Positions 20,673 to 29,128 are shown, counted from the stretch's first letter. The stretch is DNA of 37,126 nt from Rhodobacteraceae bacterium UBA6141 (GCA_002423245.1 DIVD01000055.1:1-37126), one strand, 5' to 3'. Numbers and translations are program-made. Notes: generated from the letters alone by a model not told the origin.

Positions 20673-22124
20673 TCACACGCTGTGCAGGTAAAGATCGAAA
20701 TCCACATCCGCGATGGTTCGCGCCACCCGGGCATGTTCCGCCGCCTTGATCGCGCAGAAGGTGCGGTGCATGTCCGGTCCGAGCGCCTCCTTCAGGAAGG
20801 CCGAGCCCTGCGCCGCGCGGATCGCCTCGCGCCAGTCGCCGGGCATCGCCGGCGCGCTCCTGTCGCCGCCGGGCATCGCCGGCGCGCCCGTCTCACCGCC
20901 CGCCCCGTTACCGCCCGCCATGTCACCGCCCGCATAGCCGTTGCCGGTGGTCTCGGGGCCGGGGTCGATCCGGCCCTTCATCCCGTGCCGGATCCCCGCC
21001 AGCACCGTCGCCGCCACCAGATAGGGATTGGCATCGACGCCCGCGGGGCGATGCTCGATTCGCCGGGCCCGCGGATCCCCCGCCGGGATGCGCAGCGCGA
21101 CCGAGCGGTTGTTGACCCCCCAGCAGGGCGAGACCGGCGCATAGCTCTGGCTGGCAAAGCGCCGCCAGCTGTTCGCATGGGGCGCGAAGACCAGCATCGA
21201 CTCCGCCATCGTCTGCCGCAGCCCGCCAAGCGCGTGCAGGAGCGTGTCGGTCCATCGGCCCTCCTCGGCCTCGGCAAAGACATTCGCGCCGGCAGCGTCC
21301 GGCAGCGAGACGTGGAAATGCATCCCCGACCCGGCATGATGCTCCATGGGTTTGGCCATGAAGCAGGCGGTCACGCCGAAGCGCCGCGATTGCATCCGCA
21401 CGATCCGCTTCAGCCGGATCAGGTCATCCGCGGCCTGCATCACGTCGCTGCGGTAGTGCAGCGTCAGTTCATACTGCCCAGGCGCGTATTCCGAGATCAC
21501 CGTCTCGGCCCGGATGTCCGCGGCCCTCGCGGCGGCGTAGATCTCCGAGAAGAGCGGCTCCATCCCGTGCAGGTGATCGACCGAATAGACCTCCGTCTTC
21601 CGGCTGCGCCGCCCGTCCAGCACCGCGGCGGCCGGCTGCGCGCGGCCATGCTCGTCCAGCTTCGGGTCCAGCAGGAAGAATTCCAGCTCGAACGCGCCCG
21701 CCGGGTGCAGCCCTTCCGCCGCCATCGCATCCACCTGCCGGCTGAGCGCGTGGCGCGGGTCCGAGGTCATCACGCTGCCGTCGAGGTGATACATGCTCAT
21801 CAGCACCTCGCCCCGCGCCGGGCTGGTGCCGTGCAGCGGCTTCAACGTGCCGGGGATCGGCCAGGCCCTGAGGTCGCCATCCCCCTTGTCCCAGATCAGC
21901 CCGGTTTCATGCACATCCTCGCCGCAGATATCCAGCCCGAGCACGGACATCGGCAGATGCCGCCCGCCGGCGTAGAGCCCCGCAAGCTCATGCCGCCGGA
22001 TGATCTTGCCACGCCCGATGCCGTTGGCGTCGGTCAGCACGATGTCGAAGGCCTCGATCCCCGGATGCGCGGCAAGGAAGGCTTCCGCCTCGGCGGGGGT
22101 GGAACCGGAGGGGCTCTGGGTCAT
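20673..22124 (-). CDS. Glutamine-synthetase-like ligase, possibly gamma-glutamyl-polyamine synthetase
   Basis: The 483-residue protein has the GS catalytic fold. Visible blocks are TDANGIGRGKIIRRHEL (31-47), the glutamate/metal motif AFELEFFLLD (144-153), GSGMHFHVS (265-273), HANSWRRF (316-323), NNRSVALRIP and RRIEHRPAGVDANPYL (354-369). It resembles the PuuA/GlnA-type group that ligates glutamate to amines rather than housekeeping GlnA. Divergence from two carboxyspermidine-pathway genes makes a polyamine substrate plausible. An unusual Gly/Pro-rich insertion (397-429) precedes DWREAIRAA and is encoded by DNA tandem repeats. No activity can be assigned with certainty. Confidence 0.82.
   Translation of the reverse strand: MTQSPSGSTPAEAEAFLAAHPGIEAFDIVLTDANGIGRGKIIRRHELAGLYAGGRHLPMSVLGLDICGEDVHETGLIWDKGDGDLRAWPIPGTLKPLHGTSPARGEVLMSMYHLDGSVMTSDPRHALSRQVDAMAAEGLHPAGAFELEFFLLDPKLDEHGRAQPAAAVLDGRRSRKTEVYSVDHLHGMEPLFSEIYAAARAADIRAETVISEYAPGQYELTLHYRSDVMQAADDLIRLKRIVRMQSRRFGVTACFMAKPMEHHAGSGMHFHVSLPDAAGANVFAEAEEGRWTDTLLHALGGLRQTMAESMLVFAPHANSWRRFASQSYAPVSPCWGVNNRSVALRIPAGDPRARRIEHRPAGVDANPYLVAATVLAGIRHGMKGRIDPGPETTGNGYAGGDMAGGNGAGGETGAPAMPGGDRSAPAMPGDWREAIRAAQGSAFLKEALGPDMHRTFCAIKAAEHARVARTIADVDFDLYLHSV
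20837..20939. repeat. In-frame tandem repeats inside the glutamine-synthetase-like gene
   Basis: A 21-nt sequence beginning CGCCGGGCATCGCC occurs identically at 20837-20857 and 20867-20887 (30-bp period). Next to it a 15-bp unit starting ACCGCCCGC occurs three times (20895, 20910, 20925). Both periods are multiples of three. Together they encode a flexible Gly/Ala/Pro insert, with APAMPG twice and xxAGG three times, and look recently expanded. Confidence 0.85.
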
Positions 22125-22315
22125 CGGGTCTTTCCGTCGAGGCGTTCGGCCGGCCCCGCATCGAAGCCGGCCAGCGGCCGGGCGGGATGCGCTGTCCTAT
22201 CGTGCCGGCCTTTCCCGCGTCAACCGCGCCGGACCCCGCGGGCGGAACGCGGCGGATGCCGCGTTGCCGCCTGCCCGGCCGGCACCCGCGGCCTGGCGCT
22301 GCCGCCCGGATGGTC

Positions 22316-22344
22316 TTGAATCTGTCACGGGCTGTCCTTATAGC
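22316..22344 (+). promoter_or_regulatory. Predicted promoter of the carboxyspermidine operon
   Basis: TTGAAT (22316-22321), exactly 17 nt, then TATAGC (22339-22344) stand 37 nt ahead of the decarboxylase ATG. This is the best sigma-70-like promoter in the first two thirds of the window. The rest of the 257-nt divergent gap shows no clear operator. Confidence 0.65.
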
Positions 22345-22381
22345 AACCGTTCGCAATCGCGCCCCGATGCAAGGAGCAGCC

Positions 22382-23488
22382 ATGCCCATGTCGATACCCA
22401 CCCCGCACTACCTGATCGACGCGGCCGCCCTGCGCGCCAACATGGAAAAGGTGGCGCGTCTGCGCGCGCTTTCGGGGGCGAAGGCGCTGCTCGCGCTGAA
22501 ATGCTTCGCCACCTGGTCGGCCTTCGGGCACATGCGCCCGTTCATGGATGGCACCACCTCCTCCTCGCTCTATGAGCTGCGGCTGGGGCGCACGAGGTTC
22601 GGCGGCGAGACCCATGCCTATTCCGTCGCCTGGGCCGAGGACGAGATCGACGAGGCGGTGGGCCACGCCGACAAGATCATCTTCAACTCCATCGGCCAGC
22701 TCGAACGCTTCGGGGATCGTGCCTCGGGCATCGCCCGCGGGCTGCGGCTGAACCCGCAAATCTCGACCAGCGGCTTCGATCTGGCCGATCCCGCGCGCCC
22801 GTTCAGCCGCCTTGGCGAGTGGGACAGCGAAAGGATCGCGGGCGTGCTGGACAGGATTTCCGGCTTCATGATCCATTACAACTGCGAGAACGAGGATTTC
22901 CCCCTGTTCGACCGGCAACTGACCGAGATCGAGACCCGCTTCGGCAACCTTCTGGCGCAGGTGCAATGGGTCAGCCTTGGCGGGGGCATCCACTTCACCG
23001 GCGAGGGTTATCCGCTGGAGGCGCTCGCCGCCCGGCTTAAGTCCTTCGCGGAGCGTTTCGGCGTGCAGGTCTATCTGGAGCCGGGCGAGGCCGCGATCAC
23101 GAAGACCGCGACGCTGGAGCTGACGGTGCTGGACCTGCTGCACAACGGCAAGGATCTGGCGATCGTGGACAGCTCGATCGAGGCGCATCTGCTCGATCTG
23201 CTGATCTACCGCCTGCCCGCCAGAATCGCGCCGGACGCGGGCCCGCACCGCTACATGATCTGCGGCAAGTCCTGCCTTGCGGGCGACATCTTCGGTGAGT
23301 TCGCCTTTCCCGAGCGGCTGAAGGTCGGCGACCGCATCTCGGTGCAGGACACGGCCGGCTACACGATGGTCAAGAAGAACTGGTTCAACGGCCTGAAGAT
23401 GCCCGCCATCGCCATCCGCGAGGAGGACGGAACGCTGCGGCTGGTCCGCTCGTTCGGATACGAGGATTACGAAGCCAGCCTCTCCTGA
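22382..23488 (+). CDS. nspC: Carboxynorspermidine/carboxyspermidine decarboxylase
   Basis: This PLP enzyme of the alanine-racemase-fold decarboxylases removes CO2 from carboxy(nor)spermidine to give the triamine. In the 368-residue protein the PLP lysine is K40 in ALLALKCFATWSAF, SLGGGIHFTGEGYP forms the phosphate-binding glycine loop, EPGEA follows, and the active-site Cys is in GKSCLAGDIFGEFAF. I chose ATG 22382 because AAGGAG ends 5 nt before it; ATG 22388 is a possible alternative. The dehydrogenase partner follows on the same strand. In alphaproteobacteria this route usually makes spermidine without S-adenosylmethionine decarboxylase; which triamine is made here is not readable from the sequence. 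Confidence 0.93.
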   Translation: MPMSIPTPHYLIDAAALRANMEKVARLRALSGAKALLALKCFATWSAFGHMRPFMDGTTSSSLYELRLGRTRFGGETHAYSVAWAEDEIDEAVGHADKIIFNSIGQLERFGDRASGIARGLRLNPQISTSGFDLADPARPFSRLGEWDSERIAGVLDRISGFMIHYNCENEDFPLFDRQLTEIETRFGNLLAQVQWVSLGGGIHFTGEGYPLEALAARLKSFAERFGVQVYLEPGEAAITKTATLELTVLDLLHNGKDLAIVDSSIEAHLLDLLIYRLPARIAPDAGPHRYMICGKSCLAGDIFGEFAFPERLKVGDRISVQDTAGYTMVKKNWFNGLKMPAIAIREEDGTLRLVRSFGYEDYEASLS

Positions 23489-23497
23489 GGCTCCCCC

Positions 23498-23515
23498 GCC
23501 TTGCTGCGGCAAGGC
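23498..23515 (+). promoter_or_regulatory. Stem-loop between nspC and the dehydrogenase gene
   Basis: GCCTTGC-TGCG-GCAAGGC forms a 7-bp stem with a 4-nt loop, then CCTTTCCC. The T-tract is too poor for a confident terminator; partial attenuation or mRNA stabilisation are alternatives. Confidence 0.35.
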
Positions 23516-23549
23516 CCTTTCCCACGCGGTCAAAGGGAGACGCCCCAAA

Positions 23550-24785
23550 GTGAAACGAAACGTGCTGATCATCGGCGCCGGTGGCGTGGCTCAGGTCGTG
23601 GCGCACAAATGCGCGCAGAACAATGACGTGCTGGGCGATCTTCACATCGCCTCGCGCACGCTTGGCAAATGCGAGGCGATCATCGCCAGCGTGCAGGGCA
23701 AGGGCGCGATGAAGGTGCCGGGCAGCTTCACCGCCCATGCCGTCGATGCGATGGACAGCGCCGCGGTGGCGGCGCTGATCCGCGAGACGGGGGCGCAGAT
23801 CGTGATCAATGTCGGCAGCGCCTTCGTGAACATGACCGTGCTTGAGGCCTGCATCGAGACGGGCGCGGCCTATCTGGATACCGCGATCCACGAGGATCCG
23901 GCGAAGGTCTGCGAGGCGCCGCCCTGGTATGGCAATTACGAATGGAAGCGCCGCGAGGCCTGCGAGGCGGCGGGCGTGACCGCGATCCTCGGCGTCGGCT
24001 TCGATCCGGGGGTGGTGAACGCCTATGCGCGGCTGGCGGCGGAGGACTACCTCGATGCCGTCGAAAGCATCGACATCATCGACATCAATGCCGGAAGCCA
24101 CGGCCGCTGGTTCGCCACCAACTTCGACCCCGAGATCAACTTCCGCGAGTTCACCGGCACCGTCTACAGCTGGCAGAACGGCCGCTGGCAGCAGAACCGG
24201 ATGTTCGAGGTCGGCAAGACCTGGGATCTGCCGGTGGTGGGCGCGCAGAAGGCCTACCTCACCGGGCATGACGAGGTGCATTCGCTGGCGGTGAACTATC
24301 CCCGGGCCGATGTGCGGTTCTGGATGGGGTTCGGCGATCACTACATCAACGTGTTCACCGTGCTGAACAACCTCGGGCTCCTGTCCGAAAAGCCGGTGAT
24401 CACGGCCGAGGGGCAGGAGGTGATCCCGCTGAAGGTGGTGAAGGCGGTGCTGCCCGATCCGGCGAGCCTTGCGCCCGATTATACCGGCAAGACCTGCATC
24501 GGCGATCTGGTGCGCGGCACGAAGGATGGCCAGCCGCGCGAGCTGTTCATCTACAATGTCGCCGACCACAAGGACGCCTTCGAGGAGGTTGGCTCGCAAG
24601 GGATTTCCTATACCGCGGGGGTGCCGCCGGTCGCCGCCGCGATCCTGATCGCGCGCGGCGACTGGGACATCGGCCGCATGGCGAATGTCGAGGAATTGCC
24701 GCCGAAGCCCTTCCTTGCAGAGCTGCACCGGCTGGGCCTGCCGACCCGCCTGCGCGAGGGTGAGCGCGATCTGCCGGTGACCTGA
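23550..24785 (+). CDS. Carboxynorspermidine/carboxyspermidine dehydrogenase (saccharopine-dehydrogenase family)
   Basis: This 411-residue NADPH-dependent enzyme condenses aspartate-semialdehyde with a diamine and reduces the imine to carboxy(nor)spermidine, the substrate of NspC. The Rossmann motif NVLIIGAGGVAQVVAHK is at 4-20. The saccharopine-dehydrogenase-like blocks INVGSAFVNMTVLEACIETGAAYLDTAIHE and AILGVGFDPGVVNAYARLA follow. The catalytic domain has INAGSHGRWFATNFDPEINFREFTG and the C-terminal SYTAGVPPVAAAILIA. The start is GTG 23550, with AAGGGAG about 11 nt upstream. It forms an operon with nspC. It ends 13 nt before a PhoB-box-like element serving the next operon. Confidence 0.93.
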   Translation: MKRNVLIIGAGGVAQVVAHKCAQNNDVLGDLHIASRTLGKCEAIIASVQGKGAMKVPGSFTAHAVDAMDSAAVAALIRETGAQIVINVGSAFVNMTVLEACIETGAAYLDTAIHEDPAKVCEAPPWYGNYEWKRREACEAAGVTAILGVGFDPGVVNAYARLAAEDYLDAVESIDIIDINAGSHGRWFATNFDPEINFREFTGTVYSWQNGRWQQNRMFEVGKTWDLPVVGAQKAYLTGHDEVHSLAVNYPRADVRFWMGFGDHYINVFTVLNNLGLLSEKPVITAEGQEVIPLKVVKAVLPDPASLAPDYTGKTCIGDLVRGTKDGQPRELFIYNVADHKDAFEEVGSQGISYTAGVPPVAAAILIARGDWDIGRMANVEELPPKPFLAELHRLGLPTRLREGERDLPVT

Positions 24786-24798
24786 AGCAGCGGGGAAA

Positions 24799-24831
24799 CT
24801 GTCACCAAACCGCAGCGGAACTGTCACACGG
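24799..24831 (+). promoter_or_regulatory. PhoB box (Pho box) upstream of the ugp operon
   Basis: CTGTCAC occurs at 24799-24805 and 24821-24827, exactly 22 bp apart, with a degenerate unit CCGCAGCGGAA between. This gives three consecutive 11-bp units of the form CTGTCACNNNN. PhoB dimers bind 11-bp direct repeats of this type, and ugp is a classic Pho-regulon operon. The ATG of ugpB is 45 nt downstream; no strong -35 is visible, as is usual when PhoB replaces it. Confidence 0.75.
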
Positions 24832-24875
24832 GGCGCCTAAACCGCATCCATCCGACCAAACCCGAGGGTGACCCG

Positions 24876-26195
24876 ATGCTCCGCACCATGACCGTTTCCA
24901 GCCTTGCGCTGATGACCAGCCTCTCCGCCGCCGAGGCGCGCACCGAACTTCACTGGTGGCACGCGATGGGCGGCGAGCTTGGCACCAAGCTGGAAGAGAT
25001 CGTGGCGGGCTACAATGCCAGCCAGGAGGAGTTCACCGTGATCCCCTCCTTCAAGGGCACCTACCCCGAAACGATGACCGCCGCGATCGCCGCCTTCCGC
25101 GCCCATGAACAGCCCGCCATCGTGCAGGTGTTCGAGGTCGGCACCGGCACGATGATGGCCGCCAAGGGCGCCATCTACCCGGTCTATCAGCTGATGGCCG
25201 ACATGGGCGAGCCCTTCGATCCCTCGGCCTTCCTGCCCGCGGTCGTGGGCTATTACACCGACACCGAGGGCAACATGCTGTCGATGCCGTTCAACTCCTC
25301 GACCCCGATCCTCTATTACAACAAGGACGTGTTCGAGAAGGCGGGCCTCGACCGCGACACCCCGCCCCAGACCTGGGCCGATGTCGAGGCATTCGGCCAG
25401 AAGATCATGGAGTCGGGCGCGGCGCCCTGCGGCTTCACCACCGGCTGGATCAGCTGGGTGCAGCTTGAAAACCTGTCCGCCTGGCACAATCAGCCGATCG
25501 GCACGCTGGAGAACGGCTTCGGCGGGCTGGAGACCGAGCTGACCGTGAACGGCCCGGTGCAGGTCAGGCACTGGGAGAACCTGAAGAAATGGCAGGACTC
25601 GGGCCTGTTCCAGTATGGCGGGCCGGGAGGCGGCAATGACGCGCCGCCGAAGTTCTATGCCCAGGACTGCGCGATCTACATGAACTCCTCGGCCAGCCGC
25701 GCGGGCGTGGTGGCCAATGCCAAGGATTTCGAGGTCGGCTATGGCATGTTGCCCTATTACGACGATGTCGAGGGCGCGCCGCAGAACTCGATCATCGGCG
25801 GCGCAACGCTGTGGGTGCTGCAGGGCCGCGACGAGGCCGAATACAAGGGCGTGGCGGATTTCTTCAGCTACCTGTCCTCGCCCGAGGTGCAGGCCGACTG
25901 GCACCAGTTCTCGGGCTATCTGCCGATCACGCAGGCGGCCTGGGATCTGTCGAAGGAGCAGGGCTTCTATGACGCGAACCCCGGCGCCGACGTGTCGATC
26001 CGGCAGATGACGCTGAACCCGCCGACCGAGAATTCCAAGGGCCTGCGCTTTGGCAACTACGTCCAGATCCGCACGATCATCGACGAGGAGTTCCAGGCGC
26101 TGCTGTCGGGCGGCAAGGATGCACAGACCGCGCTTGACGATGTGGTGTCCCGCGGCAACGCGCTGCTGCGCGAGTTCGAGGCGGCCAACAGGTAA
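24876..26195 (+). CDS. ugpB: sn-Glycerol-3-phosphate ABC transporter, periplasmic binding protein
   Basis: This 439-residue cluster-B solute-binding protein has a signal peptide (LALMTSLSAAEA, cleavage near residue 21). The mature domain starts RTELHWWHAMGGELGTKLEEIVAGYNASQEEFTVIPSFKGTYPETMTAAIAAFRA, which is characteristic of UgpB. MPFNSSTPILYYNKDVFEKAGLD, the Trp-containing FTTGWISWVQLENLSAWHNQP and GGATLWVLQG further match the family and its glycerol-3-phosphate or glycerophosphodiester site. It leads the ugpBAEC operon behind a PhoB box, so expression should rise in phosphate starvation. A very stable stem-loop follows its stop. Confidence 0.95.
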   Translation: MLRTMTVSSLALMTSLSAAEARTELHWWHAMGGELGTKLEEIVAGYNASQEEFTVIPSFKGTYPETMTAAIAAFRAHEQPAIVQVFEVGTGTMMAAKGAIYPVYQLMADMGEPFDPSAFLPAVVGYYTDTEGNMLSMPFNSSTPILYYNKDVFEKAGLDRDTPPQTWADVEAFGQKIMESGAAPCGFTTGWISWVQLENLSAWHNQPIGTLENGFGGLETELTVNGPVQVRHWENLKKWQDSGLFQYGGPGGGNDAPPKFYAQDCAIYMNSSASRAGVVANAKDFEVGYGMLPYYDDVEGAPQNSIIGGATLWVLQGRDEAEYKGVADFFSYLSSPEVQADWHQFSGYLPITQAAWDLSKEQGFYDANPGADVSIRQMTLNPPTENSKGLRFGNYVQIRTIIDEEFQALLSGGKDAQTALDDVVSRGNALLREFEAANR

Positions 26196-26213
26196 GCCGC
26201 TGCCGCTCTGCCG

Positions 26214-26248
26214 CCGGCCCGCCCGCGCATGTCCTGCGGGCGGGCCGG
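26214..26248 (+). promoter_or_regulatory. Very stable stem-loop between ugpB and ugpA
   Basis: CCGGCCCGCCCGC (26214-26226) pairs perfectly with GCGGGCGGGCCGG (26236-26248) over a 9-nt loop, giving a 13-bp all-GC stem in the 92-nt ugpB-ugpA gap. It lacks a T-run. By analogy with binding-protein operons such as malE-malF, it probably protects the ugpB message and lets the binding protein exceed the membrane subunits. Confidence 0.65.
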
Positions 26249-26287
26249 TCTGTTGCCCCTCATGCGCCCCGCGCGCCGGACCTTCCC

Positions 26288-27166
26288 ATGAAGCGCACGA
26301 TCTTTGGCAATCAGGGGCTGCCCTGGCTGCTGCTGGCTCCGCAACTGGCGGTCACGCTGGTGTTCTTCCTGTGGCCCGCCGGGCAGGCGGTGCGGCAGAG
26401 CTTCCTGCGCGAGGATGCCTTCGGCCTGAAGACCAGCTTCATCGGGCTGGAGAATTACGCCGCGCTGTTCCGCGATCCGCAATACCTGAACTCGATGCAG
26501 GTGACGGCGGTGTTCTCGCTTGCCGTCGCGGCGCTGTCGCTTGGCCTCGCGCTGCTGCTGGCGCTGGCGCTGGACCGGATGCTGGGCTCGGCGCGCATCT
26601 ATACCACGCTGCTGGTCTGGCCCTATGCCGTGGCGCCGGTGGTGGCGGGGATCATGTGGTGGTTCATCTTCAACCCGACCATCGGCATCATGCCCCATAT
26701 GCTGCGCGCCCTCGGCTATGACTGGAATCACGGGCTGGACGGCAGCGACGCAATGGTGCTGGTGGTGATCGCCGCAAGCTGGAAGCAGATCAGCTACAAC
26801 TTCCTGTTCTTCGTCGCCGGGTTGCAGGCGATCCCGGCCAGCCTGCGCGAGGCTGCGGCGATCGACGGGGCGGGGCCGGTGAGGCGCTTCCTGACCATCA
26901 CCCTGCCGCTGCTGTCGCCGACCACCTTCTTCCTGCTGGTGGTGAACATCACCTACACGCTGTTCGACACCTTCCCGGTGATCCACGCCACCACCGAGGG
27001 CGGCCCGGCGCAGGCCACCAACATCCTTGTCTACAAGGTGTTCAACGACGGCTTCCTTGGCCTGAACCTCGGCTCCTCGGCGGCGCAGTCGGTGATCCTG
27101 ATGGCCATCGTGATCGCGCTGACGGTGATCCAGTTCCGCTGGATCGAGCGGCGGGTGGAGTACTGA
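26288..27166 (+). CDS. ugpA: sn-Glycerol-3-phosphate ABC transporter permease UgpA
   Basis: This 292-residue MalF-type inner-membrane permease has six predicted transmembrane segments. The first is WLLLAPQLAVTLVFFLWPAGQAV. The cytoplasmic EAA loop that docks to the ATPase reads SLREAAAIDGAGPVRRFLTITLPLLSPT. The FNPTIGIMPHMLRALGYDWNHGLDG periplasmic stretch is typical of UgpA. It is the second gene of the operon; one nucleotide separates its stop from the ugpE ATG, so they are coupled. Confidence 0.95.
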   Translation: MKRTIFGNQGLPWLLLAPQLAVTLVFFLWPAGQAVRQSFLREDAFGLKTSFIGLENYAALFRDPQYLNSMQVTAVFSLAVAALSLGLALLLALALDRMLGSARIYTTLLVWPYAVAPVVAGIMWWFIFNPTIGIMPHMLRALGYDWNHGLDGSDAMVLVVIAASWKQISYNFLFFVAGLQAIPASLREAAAIDGAGPVRRFLTITLPLLSPTTFFLLVVNITYTLFDTFPVIHATTEGGPAQATNILVYKVFNDGFLGLNLGSSAAQSVILMAIVIALTVIQFRWIERRVEY

Positions 27167-27167
27167 C

Positions 27168-28016
27168 ATGGTCGAACACCGCCCGATCCTGACGCTCGTG
27201 GCGCATCTGGTGCTGATCCTCGGCGTGCTGACCGTCGCCTTTCCGGTCTGGCTCGCCTTCGTCGCCTCCACCCATGACTCCACCGCCTTCGGCTCGGGGG
27301 TGATCCCGCTCTGGCCCGGCACGCACGGGGTCGAGACCTACCGCGTGATGCTGGGGCAGGGGATCTCCACCTCCGGCGCGCCGCCGCTGCTGCGGATGAT
27401 GGCGAACTCGCTGCTGATGGCGCTGATCATCGCCTGCGGCAAGATCGCGATTTCCATCACCTCGGCCTTCGCCATCGTCTATTTCCGCTTCCCGCTTCGC
27501 ACTCTGGCGTTCTGGGCGATCTTCATCACGCTGATGCTGCCGGTGGAGGTGCGCATCGTGCCGACCTTCAAGGTGGTGGCCGATCTTGGCCTGCTGAACC
27601 GCTATGCCGGGCTGACCGTGCCGCTGATCGCCTCGGCCACCGCGACCTTCCTGTTCCGGCAGGTGTTCCTGACCATCCCGGACGAGTTGATGGAGGCGGC
27701 GCGGATCGACGGCGCCGGGCCGATGAAATTCTTCCGCGACATGCTGATCCCGCTGTCGCGCACCAATATCGCGGCGCTGTTCGTGATCCTGTTCATCTAT
27801 GGCTGGAACCAGTATCTGTGGCCGCTGCTGGTGACGACGGACGCGAAATTCTACACCATCGTCGCCGGGATCAAGCGCATGGCAGAGGTCGCCGATGCGG
27901 TGCCGCAATGGAATTTCGTGATGGCCGCCGCGGTGCTGGCGATGCTGCCGCCGGTGCTGGTGGTGGTGCTGATGCAGCGGCTGTTCGTCAAGGGTCTGGT
28001 CGAGACCGAGAAATAG
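27168..28016 (+). CDS. ugpE: sn-Glycerol-3-phosphate ABC transporter permease UgpE
   Basis: This 282-residue MalG-type permease is the partner of UgpA. It has six hydrophobic segments, beginning with LVAHLVLILGVLTVAFPVWLAFVAST. The EAA loop reads ELMEAARIDGAGPMKFFRDMLIPLSRTN. The WNQYLWPLLVTTDAKFYTIVAGIKRM block near the C-terminus matches UgpE closely. It is followed after 13 nt by ugpC. Confidence 0.95.
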   Translation: MVEHRPILTLVAHLVLILGVLTVAFPVWLAFVASTHDSTAFGSGVIPLWPGTHGVETYRVMLGQGISTSGAPPLLRMMANSLLMALIIACGKIAISITSAFAIVYFRFPLRTLAFWAIFITLMLPVEVRIVPTFKVVADLGLLNRYAGLTVPLIASATATFLFRQVFLTIPDELMEAARIDGAGPMKFFRDMLIPLSRTNIAALFVILFIYGWNQYLWPLLVTTDAKFYTIVAGIKRMAEVADAVPQWNFVMAAAVLAMLPPVLVVVLMQRLFVKGLVETEK

Positions 28017-28029
28017 CGGGGCAACGGAT

Positions 28030-29106
28030 ATGGCAGGCATCACCCTGAAGGGCGTCGGCAAGGTCTATGCGGGCGGCACCCGTGCGGTCGGCGGCGTGGA
28101 TCTCGAGATCGCGGATGGCGAGTTTCTGGTGCTGGTCGGGCCCTCCGGCTGCGGCAAGTCCACCCTGCTGCGGATGATCGCGGGGCTGGAGACGATCAGC
28201 GAGGGCACGGTCGGCATCGGCGGGCGCGTCGTGAACGAGGTGGAACCGGCAGAGCGCGACATCGCCATGGTGTTCCAGAACTACGCGCTCTACCCGCACA
28301 TGACCGTGCGGCAGAACCTCGCCTATGGCCTGAAGAACCGCCGCACCCCGAGGGCAGAGATCGCGCGGCGGGTGGACGAGGCGGCGCAGCTTCTGCAGAT
28401 CGGCCCCTACCTCGACCGCAAGCCCCGTGCGCTGTCGGGGGGGCAGCGGCAGCGGGTGGCGATGGGCCGGGCGATCGTGCGCGAGCCGGCGGTGTTCCTG
28501 TTCGACGAGCCGCTGTCGAACCTCGACGCCAAGCTGCGCGTGCAGATGCGCGGCGAGATCAAGCAGTTGCAGGCGCGCCTTGGAACCACCTCGGTCTATG
28601 TCACGCATGACCAGCTGGAGGCGATGACGCTGGCGCACCGGCTGGTGGTGCTGAACGGCGGCCGGGTGGAGCAGATCGGGGCGCCGCTCGATCTCTATCA
28701 CCGCCCGGCCTCGGCCTTCGTCGCGGGCTTCATCGGCTCGCCGGCCATGAACCTGCTGGACGGCGATCTTGCCGGGGGGCGGTTGCGGGTGGCGGGGGCC
28801 GAATTCGCGCTCGGGGCGGGGGTGTCGGGCCCGGTGATGGTCGGCATCCGACCCGAAGACCTGCGCCCCGCCCCCGCCGGCAGCCCCTCCGCGCTGGATC
28901 TGCGCATCGCCTATGTCGAGGAACTGGGCGCGCAGCGGCTGGTGCATGGCCATGCCGAAGGCCAGCCGCTGGTCGCCGCCCTGCCTGCCGGCGCGGCCCT
29001 CGGGGACCGTCTGGCGCTCGCCCCGGCGCCGGGCGCGCTGCACCTCTTCGACATCGCCGGCGGCCGCCGGATCGAGGCGGCGCAGGCGGCGCGGGCGCCG
29101 GCCTGA
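28030..29106 (+). CDS. ugpC: sn-Glycerol-3-phosphate ABC transporter ATP-binding protein UgpC
   Basis: This 358-residue CUT1-type ATPase has Walker A GPSGCGKST (38-46), the Q-loop in MVFQNYALYPHMTVRQNLAYGLKNR, the signature LSGGQRQRVAMGRAIV, Walker B FLFDEPLSNLDAKLR and the switch VTHDQLEAM. A C-terminal regulatory OB-fold domain (about 240-350, including GIRPEDLRPAPAG) is present. It can bind regulators or effectors in this family; in E. coli UgpC is inhibited by phosphate. It is the last gene of the operon; no ugpQ phosphodiesterase follows. Confidence 0.95.
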   Translation: MAGITLKGVGKVYAGGTRAVGGVDLEIADGEFLVLVGPSGCGKSTLLRMIAGLETISEGTVGIGGRVVNEVEPAERDIAMVFQNYALYPHMTVRQNLAYGLKNRRTPRAEIARRVDEAAQLLQIGPYLDRKPRALSGGQRQRVAMGRAIVREPAVFLFDEPLSNLDAKLRVQMRGEIKQLQARLGTTSVYVTHDQLEAMTLAHRLVVLNGGRVEQIGAPLDLYHRPASAFVAGFIGSPAMNLLDGDLAGGRLRVAGAEFALGAGVSGPVMVGIRPEDLRPAPAGSPSALDLRIAYVEELGAQRLVHGHAEGQPLVAALPAGAALGDRLALAPAPGALHLFDIAGGRRIEAAQAARAPA

Positions 29107-29128
29107 GCGCCCGGCGCGGCCCCCCTGT

